Shown piece after piece: positions 52,162-62,702 of a stretch of DNA of 64,000 bases. The notes beneath the pieces are model-generated. The model was not told the DNA's origin. It worked only from the letters and a program-made list of their open reading frames with translations, and did no database searches. The DNA lies in the NCBI GenBank assembly GCA_024196135.1, contig JAMQCK010000004.1, forward strand, positions 248,001-312,000, given 5' to 3'. Made by a program: the position numbers and the translations under genes. Positions within the stretch are counted from its first letter, which is position 1. Each line of letters begins with the position of its first letter. The stretch comes from Pleurotus ostreatus/Saccharomyces cerevisiae fusant. Its lineage: Eukaryota > Opisthokonta.

Positions 52162-52958
52162 TGCAAGTTTGTTCACGGAATTGTAATTATTGGCACCATT
52201 GATGAGTGATTTGGAGGCTGGAGCTCAAAAGCGAAAGTGGACCGCTGCACGAAGTCAGCACCAGAGTCACATTGCAAGGGCCCTCCATTTGCGTCCAGGG
52301 TCCGAGGAATTATTGCAAGCAAGTCTTGACTCAGCACCCAGCTGCATATAATCCGCAGGATTTTTGGGGAAAAGAGCCCAGCGCGCATGTTGCGGCTGCA
52401 AGTCGCGTTACGACTCAAGTTGAACTTGATGTGCCGCGGTCATTGCCGATCAGGCGCACGTGTCAATTGAACAATGGGAATGCCAAGTCCGTCTCAGACC
52501 GCAAAACGTCGCGGTTACAGGCACCTACTTACACATCGGCACGCACGATGAAGAACGCGTTCTTGTTGCCGACCGTCAGCATCGAGCTCGTCGACGACGA
52601 CGTCGAGAGCAGTCACAGCCGCATATCCCCCAGCCCCGGCGTACCTTAGCGCAACGAGGTCGCATCCATCATCATCCCGGTATAGCGGGTCGCGGCGACG
52701 CACTTGACAACCGCCCACATCGTTCTCGCGGCCTTTTGCTCTCGACGCTCACCTCGAGCCTCACCTTTAGCAGGGCCTTTGGACGTTCTTCTCTTTCTTT
52801 CACGTATTCTGGTTCTTAACCGCAGGTGAGCGAATCGGCCCGCCAAGAGATCCTGTGCTGGCTGCTTACCGAGATGCTGTATGCTTATAGGTCGGGGCTG
52901 ACCTGCTTTTCACTCGCTTTCGACCTTCCCTTCGCTCTTGCTCTTGCTCCGCCTCGCG
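52162..52958. other. Intergenic with decayed tail of the inverted duplication
   Basis: Contains, at about 52460-52700, the counterpart of the small ORF downstream of F-box copy b. The right end holds the promoter of the ADAM protease gene. Confidence 0.5.
52466..52700 (+). pseudogene. Decayed copy of the small ORF downstream of F-box copy b
   Basis: DNA here matches the minus strand of 47171-47475: shared ATTG-AACAATGGGAATGCCAA, GCCGACCG-CAGCATCG and GAGAGCAGTCACAGCC. Peptides LLPTVSI and TTTSRAVTAAYPPAPAYL recur, but in different frames because of a net 4-nt difference between them. Hence a frameshifted copy, unless an intron bridges it. Confidence 0.45.
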
Positions 52959-55900
52959 ATGTTAGTTCGGATACTCACAACCGCGCTGGTCGTCCTCCTT
53001 CTCCATGTCTTCCCCTCCTCGGTAACCGCATCGAGCGCGGAGTCCAAGCCTCTTGCGCGTGTCGCACACCCCCGCGTTCTCGCGCTCGACATCCTGCCCC
53101 GCACGTCGCCCAGCCTCCTGCACAAGCGCACGCTCCAGGAGGACCGATCACCCGTGCTCCGGCACACGGACTCCTTCCGCCTCACGCTCGAGGCGTTCGA
53201 CGACGTCTTCCACTTCCACCTCCGCCCGAACGAGCACCTCATCCACCCCTCCGCACGCATCGTCTCTCACGACTCCGCCACGAGATCCGCCACGACGCTC
53301 CCCTTGCTTCCCTCTCACGTCCTCGCCTACGAGGGCCATGTCATCGCCCCATCCTACACGGACGCGCGCATGCGCAAGGACGCCGCGTCCCTCGTCAACG
53401 ACGGCGAGGGCGTGCTCGGATGGGCGCGGATCGTCGTCCACGACCAAGGGGACGAGATCCACTCGCCCATCTTCGAGGGCGCATTCCAGGCCTACGGGAC
53501 CACATACCACGTTATGACGAGAGATCACTATGCCCGGGTCCGCAAGGAAGTCGACCCCGACCTCGGCGATATTGTCGACCTAACGGACAGCCTTGTCATC
53601 TTCCGCGATTCCGATATGGGTGTACCTCCCACGGCGAAGGCATCGGTTGCGGCGCCGCAGACCTGCGGTCACGATGACTTGCTATACAACGTTGAGATGC
53701 CGTTCACCACCAGACCCAAGGATTCTTGGGGTGGGCTTGAGATTCTTGGCCTCAGCCGTCGCGATGATGTCGCTGGCAGCGGTATGGGCGTGAAGTTAGT
53801 GCATATATGCGGTCGATATTCGCTTGCTAATGAGAATTTAGTTTCGCGGACTCGATCAACAAGACGGATGGCTGCCCGAAGGTCCAGAAAGTCGTGAGTA
53901 GACTCCCTAGCGGGTCTTGGCGCTTTTCACCTCATATATGCTGCCTCAGTTGTACATGGGCGTCGCGGCCGACTGCAAGTACGTCAAGAAGTACGGCAAC
54001 AAGGAGAACGCAACCCAGCAGATCCTGAGCGACTGGAACATGGCCAGCGCGCTTTACAAGGTGTGCATATATCCCGGCTTCTCCCATTTACTCCACTCAC
54101 CTGATTCCAGAGCACACTCAATGTCTCTCTCGGCATCATCGAGCTTCAGGTCCAGGATCCCGACTGCCCAGACCCCGCGACCGCCGACATGCCCTGGAAC
54201 ACCGAGTGCGAGGCTGACACTGGCGTCACGCTCAACGATCGCCTCAGCCTTTTCTCGCAGTGGCGTGGTGACAAGGGCGATGATGGTGTCGGCCTCTGGC
54301 ATCTCATGAGCGGCTGCCCGTCGGGCAGTGAGGTCGGCATCGCGTGGTTGGCTACGCTGTAGGTCGTTGTTTCGTTGAGGCGTTGGGGTGGTGTTGACCG
54401 ATTCTTCATAGTTGCCAGCAATCCGCGGCCGGCGAACATCCGCAGACGGTGTCGGGAACGGCTGTTTCGACGTCGGGGCTCACAGAATGGCAAGTTGTAT
54501 CGCACGAGATCGGTCATAACTTTGGTGCAATCGTGAGTCCCGTCGACCTTCCCTGCGATGCCTCGTACTGAACAATCTTCGCGATGAAAAGCACGACTGT
54601 ACTGACGGCTGCACCGTCCCCTCCACCAGCTGCTGCCCCCTCTCCGCCTCCACCTGCGACGCCGACGCCCAGTTCATCATGTCCCCCGTCGCCCAATCCT
54701 CCGAGAAGAACTTCTCTCCCTGCTCCGTCGGCAACATCTGTGCCGTCATGCAGGGCGTCTCCGGCTCCCAGACGAACACCTCCTGCCTCATCGACGCCGC
54801 CGCGGCGACCACGCCCCTCGTCTCGCTCCAGATGTGCGGCAACGGCATCGTCGAGGACGGCGAGGACTGCGACCCGGGGAGCGGCATCGACTCGGCGTGC
54901 TGCGATAGCCAGACGTGCAAGTTCACGCAGGGCTCGGTGTGCGATCCGACGAATGATGCGTGCTGTACGGACACGTGTCAGTTCAGGGGGAAGGGGGAGG
55001 TGTGTAGGGCGAAGCGGGATGCGGTGTGTGATGTCGAGGAGGTGTGCACGGGCGATAGCGGCAAGTGCCCGGATGATGTTGTTGCGCCTAATGGTCAGAG
55101 CTGCGGCGACGATGACCTCGCCTGCGCCAGTGGCCAGTGCACCTCCGTCTCTCGTAAGTTGTGGTATGTCTTCTCTTTGAGCTATGTCACTCATCCAATG
55201 CAGAACAATGCCAGGCCCTCGGCGCCAGCATGAACCTCACCAAGGCCTGCCCTGATCATTCCGACTCGACCTGCCGCGTCTCTTGCCAAGACCCACAACA
55301 TGCAAATGGCTGCGTGGTCCTCACCAGCAACGTCATCGACGGCTCGCCTTGCGGTTACGCCGGCACCTGCCAGAGCGGAAAGTGTCAGCAGGGCGGCTTG
55401 CTCGATACGGCAAAGGTGAGTCGAACGCTGTTGAATGGGTATGGAAGATACTGAACTGCGTGTCCAGGGATGGTACAAGTCGAACTTGCAGATCTCCATC
55501 CCGGTCACCGTCGTCTGTGGAATAATCGTTCTGGTGCTGTTGTGGGGCATCATCGCATGTACGTATTGTCCGTGACATGCATTGGGAAACTCACTGACTC
55601 TTTCTCGATAGGCGTGCGCCGTGGCTGCGCTCGTGGACGAGCAAGGAATTATGGGACCGTCACCAGCAATGTCAGTATCCCAGCAGCCGGCGCACCTGCC
55701 CCTGCGTTCGTTCGCAACGTCAGCACGCGCCGACCACCTCCACCGCCGCCAAGCGGCCATCGGTAAGAACTCATCCTCCCAACGCCCGGGACCTCGACGA
55801 CTTAGCCCTCACCCCAGGTCAACGGGCTCTGGCGCTTCGTCAAGTTCACGGTCGCAGCGCTCGCGCATAAGCGGCCCGCAATGGCCCGCACCCCAGTATA

Positions 55901-55974
55901 ACTCCGCCGCGGGACAGGACCGCGTCGACTGGGTGGACGAGACGCTGTACAACGGGCCGCGCGCGAGCAGATAG
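52959..55974 (+). CDS. ADAM-type membrane metalloprotease
   Basis: Zinc protease of the M12B (reprolysin/adamalysin) family, 846 residues from ten exons: 52959-53794, 53842-53893, 53950-54060, 54111-54358, 54412-54532, 54592-55153, 55204-55415, 55468-55558, 55612-55762, 55818-55974. Domain order: signal peptide (LVRILTTALVVLLLHVFPSS), long prodomain, and a catalytic domain with HEIGHNFGAIHD near 447-458 (all three zinc His and the Glu). Then a Cys-rich disintegrin region (MCGNGIVEDGEDCDPG and many CC/C-x3-C pairs), a membrane helix (ISIPVTVVCGIIVLVLLWGII) and a cytoplasmic tail rich in Pro/Ser/Arg. The zinc motif is only complete after splicing the intron at 54533-54591. By family it should cleave or shed surface proteins; fungal substrates are unknown. 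Confidence 0.94.
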
Positions 55975-57881
55975 AGGGTAGGTCATAGTAGTAGGGATTT
56001 ACTGATGCATATTTGGCCGCCTTGTACCTACGTACTGGCTACCAATCACATACTTACCACCGAGGACTGACATGGACTTGTATATCTAGTAGCATTAGCA
56101 TTGATAATTATAGCGGCAGCCTAGCCTGTCGCCGACACATTGGCTACTTCGTTATGTGGGTGTCGGGCGTCGTGAGGCATTTTTGCAGGATCTTTGAGGG
56201 CAGGGGAGCACTATTTTGTGGCCTAGAAAATTGACGGGGGAGTTCCCGTGGCCTGGGCGATACTTGCCCTACGCTGCCGCGCGTATCGGCGTTCCTAAGT
56301 ACGCGGGGGTAAATATCATTTGTAGAGCTCTGCGATCCCCTCCTTTGGAGGAGGCCCGTTGGCTTCCGCTCTTCAGGTCAGTATTTTGTGGCACTGCACT
56401 CGACCGACTTGATTCGCTCACCCACGCTCGCCAGGGATTTAGAGTGCGTGTGAAGCGACCTGCGAGTATCTTTTCCCTCGCAATTGAACTCTTTATGGTC
56501 GCAGGGCGCGGAGATATAACCTTTGCGATTGCCCCTCGCGGAACGTGTGAACACGCGGGTGATCGTCCTGATCGCTGCGCTCGCTCACACGGTTCGTCAT
56601 GTTCAAGGTACCCTAGCCTGCCCTCAGCCCCTCAACCTAACCTTAGCCCTTTCCCCCCGACCCCTCCTCTTTGTCAGGCAACCCCGCTGAGACCTCTACC
56701 GCCGAGCGAAGACTCTGACTGGACGCCATCCTGATGCACATGGCTGTCGCTAGGCGCAGAGACCACCAACGATGACGTTCTGAATCCTGTGTCGGAATCC
56801 GCGCCGCACGCCTCCTCTCCTTGTGCTGCCTGTGCCACTGATCTCATCTCATCTTCGGAATTCCTGTTCTCCGGCGCTGATTGACAATGCTCTGGCTGTA
56901 ACCACGACCCCACTTCGCTTTTCTATCAGAGGAAGGTTCAACAGAAGAGAAGGTCATACTTGGAGTTGGCTTGGAGTCTCCAGGCAGGGATGTCTCGCGC
57001 GTTGTCGGCCTCGCGGGGCGCGCGTCTTTTAGCTGCATGCGCTGCATCCCCTTCTGGCGTAGTCCGTCTGTGCTTCCCGCGTTCGTGGACATGGAAGCAA
57101 CGAGGGAGGTACCCCCTCATGTTATTAGACTGTATTTGCAACGGGGGTTTTCGGCCTTTTTCCCGTTTTGCTAGCGGGCACCTGCCATATTCGGTCGACC
57201 TTCATCTCCCAGCCCTCTGCCTTCCCCTCCGAATTTCGCTGCGAAACTTGGTATATGAAGTCATTTCAACTTCAGATGGTTGCCTGATTTTTCTCGAGGG
57301 CACTCGAAGACGAAGAGGTTGCGCGGAGGCGGGAGGATGGGGTCGTGGGAATATTTTGCTAGCAGAGCTGCAAATACACTCTATTGTTCCCCGGCCCCGT
57401 GATTGTGTACCTTGCCATAACAGGTTATCCAAATGTTGAACGCGACGCGCCCGCGGATGCCTCCACCATCTTCGCGCTGATCTGTGATCCAAACACAAAG
57501 TTCCTCCCCCAGAGACCGCATCAACGACCCGGGACGGTTTGCGTCAGAACAAGGGGCTTATCGGCCCTTGGCCTGCGTCCTTCTGACTGACGTTGTTGTT
57601 GCCGGGCGACGCGCCATCCACGCGCGCGTCGCCCCTGCGCGCCCCCGCCACCGTGACCAATTCGGCGGTTGGAAATCGGAAGCTGATGTTTAACCGATCC
57701 CCCCAGACACTCATATGATGGACTCCCCTTATTCAGCCCGTGAAAGATACCTGGGCGTCTGCACCCGCTCCCTTTTCCTACTTTTGCCATCAATCGCGCC
57801 CTCCCTTTCCTCTCTGCCCAGCTCGTCGTCGCCCACTCCTCAGCCCGTCCCTCTCCACTTCCCCCTCCCCATTGACCAATC
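55975..57881. other. 1.9-kb intergenic without a supported gene
   Basis: Between the ADAM gene and the hydrolase. Several open frames of up to 172 codons, but none with recognisable protein, and composition is like the surrounding non-coding DNA. No transposon signature seen. The right end is pyrimidine-rich (57740-57880), typical of a fungal promoter/leader. Confidence 0.45.
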
Positions 57882-59309
57882 ATGCCGAGCGTAAAGATAA
57901 AGGCCGCCGCTGGGTCGACGACCATCTACTACACGATCTCCACGCCGACGAAGACGAACGCGAAGGCGATCGACCCCAAGCTCCCCACCCTCCTCTTCCT
58001 CCACCCCGTCTACGTATCGCAGGAGGCCTTCCACCGTACGTCGCGCGATCTCTTCGTGCGCCCGCCAGGCTCACCGATCCCCTCTCTTAGCACAGTTCGC
58101 CGACCCGCTGCTGCGCAAGTTCAACCTCGTCACATTTGACATGCGCGGACATGGGGAGACGGGAAGCAAGCTCGAGGGGCAGTTCACGCGCGTCGAGGGC
58201 GCCGACGACGTGATCAAGTTTATGGTAAGCGCCGGCCCAGATTTGTACCTTCGACCCACTTGTGCTTCCCGCCTCTGGTTACGGCTCGATGCAGCCGTCC
58301 ATCCTTGGCACCCAACCGTTTACGCGTCTGCCTCAAATCATTGCGCGTACAACAGTTGCTTACTCATTGACCGCTCTTACAGGATGCAATCAAGCTCGAC
58401 CAAGTACACCTTGTTGGCTTGTCCATGGGCGCTTGCATCGCCCTCCAAACTTCAATATTGCATCCCACCCGCGTCCTGTCCACCATCATGATCGGCCCGC
58501 TACCGCTACGTGAGGTGAGCCCTTCACTCTCACTCCGCATGCTCAGCCGAGGAACTCCTTGCCTCATAATCAACCATCATGCTCATGCTGACGCGTCAAC
58601 AGCCGGAAGGTGTTGCCGAGGGCCGCAGGGAAATCTACGACTGCTGGGTAGAATCCTTCCACGATCCGAAGAACATCGACTACGAAATTCTGCGTGACGC
58701 GGTGTCCGGCACGATGCAGCTCGCCTTCAACAGCAAGGTGACGCCCATCAGCAAAGCGTGCGTCTCCCCCATACTTCCTCCGACTCCACGCTAATTCGTA
58801 TCTTCCTCGTTCAGCCTCGTCGAACGCGCCTCCGCCCTCGCCGTTAAAAACTGGACGCCCAAGGGCTTCAACTGCATGTACGAGCTCACCGTCAACTTCT
58901 TCATCTGCCGCTCCCCCCACCCGCGCGACGCGCTCGCCCGCATCCGCTGCCCCGTCCAGATCATCCACTGCGAGGGCGACATCGCGTACCCACTCGAGTA
59001 CGCGCAGGAGCTGCGGGATCACCTCCAGGCTGCCGGCGTCGACGTCAGGCTCAGCAGTATCGGTCGGGACGCGCCGCATTTTGGGAGTGTGACGCATCCG
59101 GATTTGTGAGTGTCAAATTATCTCTTCAAAACCCTGGAGGCTAACGAATATTCTTCAGGGCGAATCCGATTATACACGAAGCCGTGAAGCGGGCGGTGAA
59201 GGGGCCTTTGCCACCAGCGCCAGAAAGCGTAGAATCGCCCTTCGAAGACATCCTCGTCAAATGCGGACTCAACGACGGCGACTCTGACGAGGATATCCAC
59301 ATATTATGA
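57882..59309 (+). CDS. Alpha/beta-hydrolase
   Basis: Soluble hydrolase, 338 residues from six exons: 57882-58035, 58091-58224, 58383-58514, 58603-58757, 58815-59105, 59159-59309. One intron is long for this window (58225-58382, 158 nt). Fold landmarks: LPTLLFLHPVY (oxyanion strand), FNLVTFDMRGHGETG, the nucleophile elbow VGLSMGAC with Ser near 110, VQIIHCEGDIAYP carrying an acid (Asp), and DAPHFGSVTHP carrying the catalytic His. This pattern fits the large esterase/lipase/C-C hydrolase superfamily; the substrate cannot be read from the sequence. The last about 30 residues are acidic (GDSDEDIHIL). No signal peptide. Confidence 0.88.
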
Positions 59310-59952
59310 TCCGGATGCTTGTCCTCTGCGATACTGTACTCTTCTGAATGCTGTCGGCTTTGGGGATACTGGGATACTACTATATACGCTCTCGGGATTC
59401 TGTGTGCGCACACTTCCTCTTCTCACCCACGCCTTTTCTTTCTTCGGATATGCAGGCACGCCTTTTCGGGGATATACTTGCACTTCCTCTTTCCTCATTC
59501 ACGCTTGCACTTGCTTATTCCTCACTATGCTTGCACTTCCACATTTATTCACGATTCTTCATGACCTACCTTTGGGCGTTGATGTAGAACATCTTGGCTG
59601 GCTGTATCATCATCGTGGACTCTTGCTTTGGGGGCCCTTGTAGTGTAACAAGAGAAAAAGACGGTTCTTAGCGATGCATTGGTTTTTATGTCGAGAACAA
59701 GAGCACGAGCTGCACAGTAATCAACGCGCAAACAAGGTTAGTTTTCCAGCTGCAGGGAGACCGTTGTGTGCAGACAACCGGCCAATGTAGTACAAGACCT
59801 TGTGTACGAATGAAATGGCGTCGAAGCCAAATAATGTTCTCATAGTATCCAATGTACAGAGGGGACCCATTGTAGTCGCACTTAGCGCTGGACTCTCTTC
59901 TCCCAAACCTCATCTCCATCGCCCTTCCTTTACCTAAACTACCCTATGCCAC
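59310..59952. other. Convergent intergenic region
   Basis: 643 bp between the hydrolase and BRL1 stop codons, T/C-rich on the left. No gene recognised. Confidence 0.5.
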
Positions 59953-61357
59953 TTACTTCACCTTAACTGCCGCCCCATTCTCAATCCTCCGCCTCCTCGA
60001 CGGCGCCTCCTCCTCTTCCTCCTCCCCCTTCCGCCACGACGGCCGCGCCCACTCCGGCTGCGGGGCACCCAAGAAGTGGTACGGTGCGGCTACATAGGGC
60101 GGCGCGTGCGCGGGGTGCGCGGGCGGGGGCTGTATGCGCGCGCGGTAGAGCGAGAGGAGCGCGTTGATGAAGACGGTGAGGAAGGTGAGGGAGACGACGG
60201 TGAAGGCCTGGGTGGGGTGTTAGCATGGGGTTTGCATGACGGAGGAGGTGCGAAGCTCGAGGAGCGCGAAAGGTGCGAAGGAGGCGGGCACTCACCAATG
60301 TCTTCCAGCTGATCGGCTCGACGAAGCTGTTCACGACTTCCGCGATGAGTTCCGCGCTGACGCGTGCGCGGCCAATCTTGGTTGGGTCGCGGTCCATGCA
60401 TGTCTTCCATTTGGCGCATTGTGTAGCCATGGCGGGGAGAGGGCTATGGCAGAAGTTGTTCTTGTACTGGGCGACGCAGAGGGTGATCTCTTGGACGACA
60501 TCTGGGGACGATGACAAGCGAGGAAGGATAGGCAAAGGAAGAGAGAAATCAGCAGGCTGCATATAAATGAGGGCAGGTACGCACCCATTGAATACTCTGA
60601 GATTTGCTGCTCGACATCCCGTTGTACGGTGAGGATGAACTGCACGAGCAGGTAGAGGAAGACGAGGACGAGGGATAGGTTGAAGAAGAATTGGAGGTAG
60701 CTTAGGTTGAGAGTTAGTGATGATAGACATTGAAACAGATAGCATACGCACCCCAGCAATATATATGGTGTCTCGGACTTGGGTGCCTCGGGCGACGGCA
60801 TGTTTAGGGTGTAGTGATTCGACGTCTGCAATGTGCCCTTCGCTCTCCTGGTACGCAGCCGCCCGCCCTTCTCTTCCTCGCCCGAGTCTTCTGACTCATC
60901 TTCATCGTCGTTGTCCTTCACGCGCGCTATACGCGTATCCCGCGATTTTTGCCGAGCTTTGTAGACGCGTCGGAGCGCACCAGCGGCCACCGGTCGGGTG
61001 TCTTCCGGCCTTGAGGGGCTAGCCTCGGCCATGTCGACGTCGTGTACTTCGGGCTGGGGAAAGGCCTGACCAGCAGAGAAGCCGGTCGGAGGCACCCACG
61101 ACTGCATCGGCGGAGGCTCATGACGAGGTGTCGGGAAGATGAACGGGATGTTTTGGTTCGAGCCGAAGTTTGGCGCCAAGGGGGAGCTGGGGAAGGGTGG
61201 CTGCGAGGGGTTGAGGGCTTCGTGGGAGCCTGATGCGCGCGCTTTAGAAGAGGTGATCAAGGGTGAATAGAAGGATAGTATGCTACGCACGCTTCTGCGG
61301 AGTGCTCCAAGCTGGGGGCGTATTGCTGCTGGGCCTGTTGGTGTATTCAAAGTCCAT
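59953..61357 (-). CDS. Nuclear-envelope protein Brl1/Brr6
   Basis: Integral nuclear-envelope protein needed for nuclear-pore-complex assembly and membrane lipid balance in yeasts (family knowledge). The model gives 377 residues from five minus-strand exons: 61357-61291, 61241-60752, 60700-60585, 60501-60296, 60207-59953. The N-terminal half is hydrophilic, with an acidic stretch (DNDDEDESEDSGEEE) next to a basic one (RLRTRRAKG). The conserved Brr6/Brl1 domain follows: a first membrane helix (QFFFNLSLVLVFLYLLVQF), then a luminal loop with four Cys in the family pattern (C in ITLCVAQ, NNFC, TQCAKW, KTCM), then a second helix (FTVVSLTFLTVFINALL). The C-terminal tail is basic (SRRRRIENG). The true start at 61357 (MDFEYTNRPSS) is found only by assuming the 49-nt first intron. 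Gene name Brl1 or Brr6 cannot be separated by eye. Confidence 0.92.
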
Positions 61358-61632
61358 GGGCGCCTCCGTCGAGCGCGTCGTCGTCAGCGGTCGTGGGTGC
61401 AGTCGTGAGTTCATGACGAGCACAAGGTCCAGCAGTATACACACGCGTCGGCGACAATGGCGAGGAGCAAGAGTCCAAGCGGCAAGCGCCGTCGTGGCGC
61501 GATCAGCACGTGATCCCGCCGAATTTGATGCCCGGGCCGGGTGCCGCGAGGAAGCGCCGGCTGGAGCGCGATCCAAGTCGCGTTCTTTGTTCAGGACGCA
61601 AGCATTCTCTTTTCGAGGCGCTGGAAGTTGGT
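61358..61632. promoter_or_regulatory. Divergent promoter of BRL1/BRR6 and CLPP
   Basis: 275 bp between two start codons facing apart. GC-rich, contains GATCAGCACGTGATC near 61500-61514, an almost perfect palindrome around CACGTG (an E-box bound by bHLH factors in fungi). Control of both genes is inferred. Confidence 0.45.
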
Positions 61633-62702
61633 ATGCTTGCCTCTGCCTCTCGTACGGCTCTTCGAGCAAGATCCCTTGCACGCCCAAGTGTTAGCGCCAG
61701 CAAGGGAATACGGCGGTTCCATCCCTTGGCAGGCCAATGGGACCCTCCATCTGCCAACCTAGTACCGATGGTCATTGAGCAGACAGTGCGTACTCAAGTA
61801 TCTCTCCAAAACATTGTCTTACACACACGTCTGCTTTGCAGGGAAGGGGCGAACGCTCTTATGACATTTTCTCTCGCTTGCTGAGGGAGCGAGTTGTGAT
61901 GCTTTATGGACCGGTGCGTGCCCTATACATCCTCTTTAACCTCTGCTAATTAATATGACTCCTGTACAATAGATTCGAGACACCGACTCTGCGCTCATCG
62001 TCTCCCAACTTCTCTTCCTCGAAGCCGAGGAAACCTCCAAACCCATCCACCTCTACATCAACTCCCCGGGCGGAAGCGTCACTGCTGGGCTCGCAATATA
62101 CGACACGGTGCGCCTACACATTCATCATACACTTCCTATTATCTTGACGCCCGTCGAGATGCAATACGTCTCGTCCCCCATACACACATACTGCATTGGC
62201 TGCGCCGCCTCCATGGGTTCACTGCTGTTGGCAGCAGGCGAGAAGGGCAAGCGGCATTGTCTACCAAACGCCAGCATCATGATTCACCGTACGTCACCTC
62301 ATCCTCCTCATATTCCTTCCTATAAAGCATCTAACGCAATCCCCAGAACCCTCCGGCGGCGCATCCGGTCAAGCCAGCGACGTCGCCATTCACGCGAAGG
62401 AGATCCTGCGCGTCCGTGAGGCACTGACCGGGATCTACCAGAAGCACTGCGCGAAGCCGGACGAGAGCGAGGCGGAGGGTCTTGCGCGGTTCGGTGAGCG
62501 CAATGTGCCCTCGTGTACCGTTCAGCGTCATACTAATGGACTTTGTAGAACGCGCCCTCGAGCGGGATTACTTCATGACAGGTGTGTTTGCTGGCGTCTG
62601 GGGTACGCATGTCGCTGACCTACTATTTTCGCAGCCAAGGAAGCTATCGACTTTGGCATTGTAGACGGTATCTTAGAGAAGCGTCCGACGACAGCGAATT
62701 GA
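61633..62702 (+). CDS. Mitochondrial ClpP serine peptidase
   Basis: Proteolytic subunit of the mitochondrial ClpXP protease in the matrix, 245 residues from seven exons: 61633-61785, 61842-61913, 61973-62107, 62159-62288, 62347-62493, 62549-62581, 62635-62702. The N-terminal about 35 residues ([19 protein letters not shown]) are rich in Arg/Ser/Ala with no acids, a typical matrix-targeting signal. The mature part starts near [20 protein letters not shown]. Catalytic triad: Ser in GCAASMGS (about 139), His in IMIHQPSGG (about 163), Asp in ERDYFM (about 219). Exon 6 is only 33 nt. All active-site residues are intact. Budding and fission yeasts lack ClpP, so its presence fits a filamentous fungus. 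Partner ClpX is not in the window. Confidence 0.95.

Noticed and set aside
55612..55974. Separate small gene at the end of the ADAM gene
   Set aside because: It is the ADAM cytoplasmic tail; splicing at 55762/55818 joins it in frame and ends in a natural stop.
56610..56650. CCTAACC/TTAGCC-like bases suggesting a telomeric repeat
   Set aside because: Only one or two imperfect units; no array.
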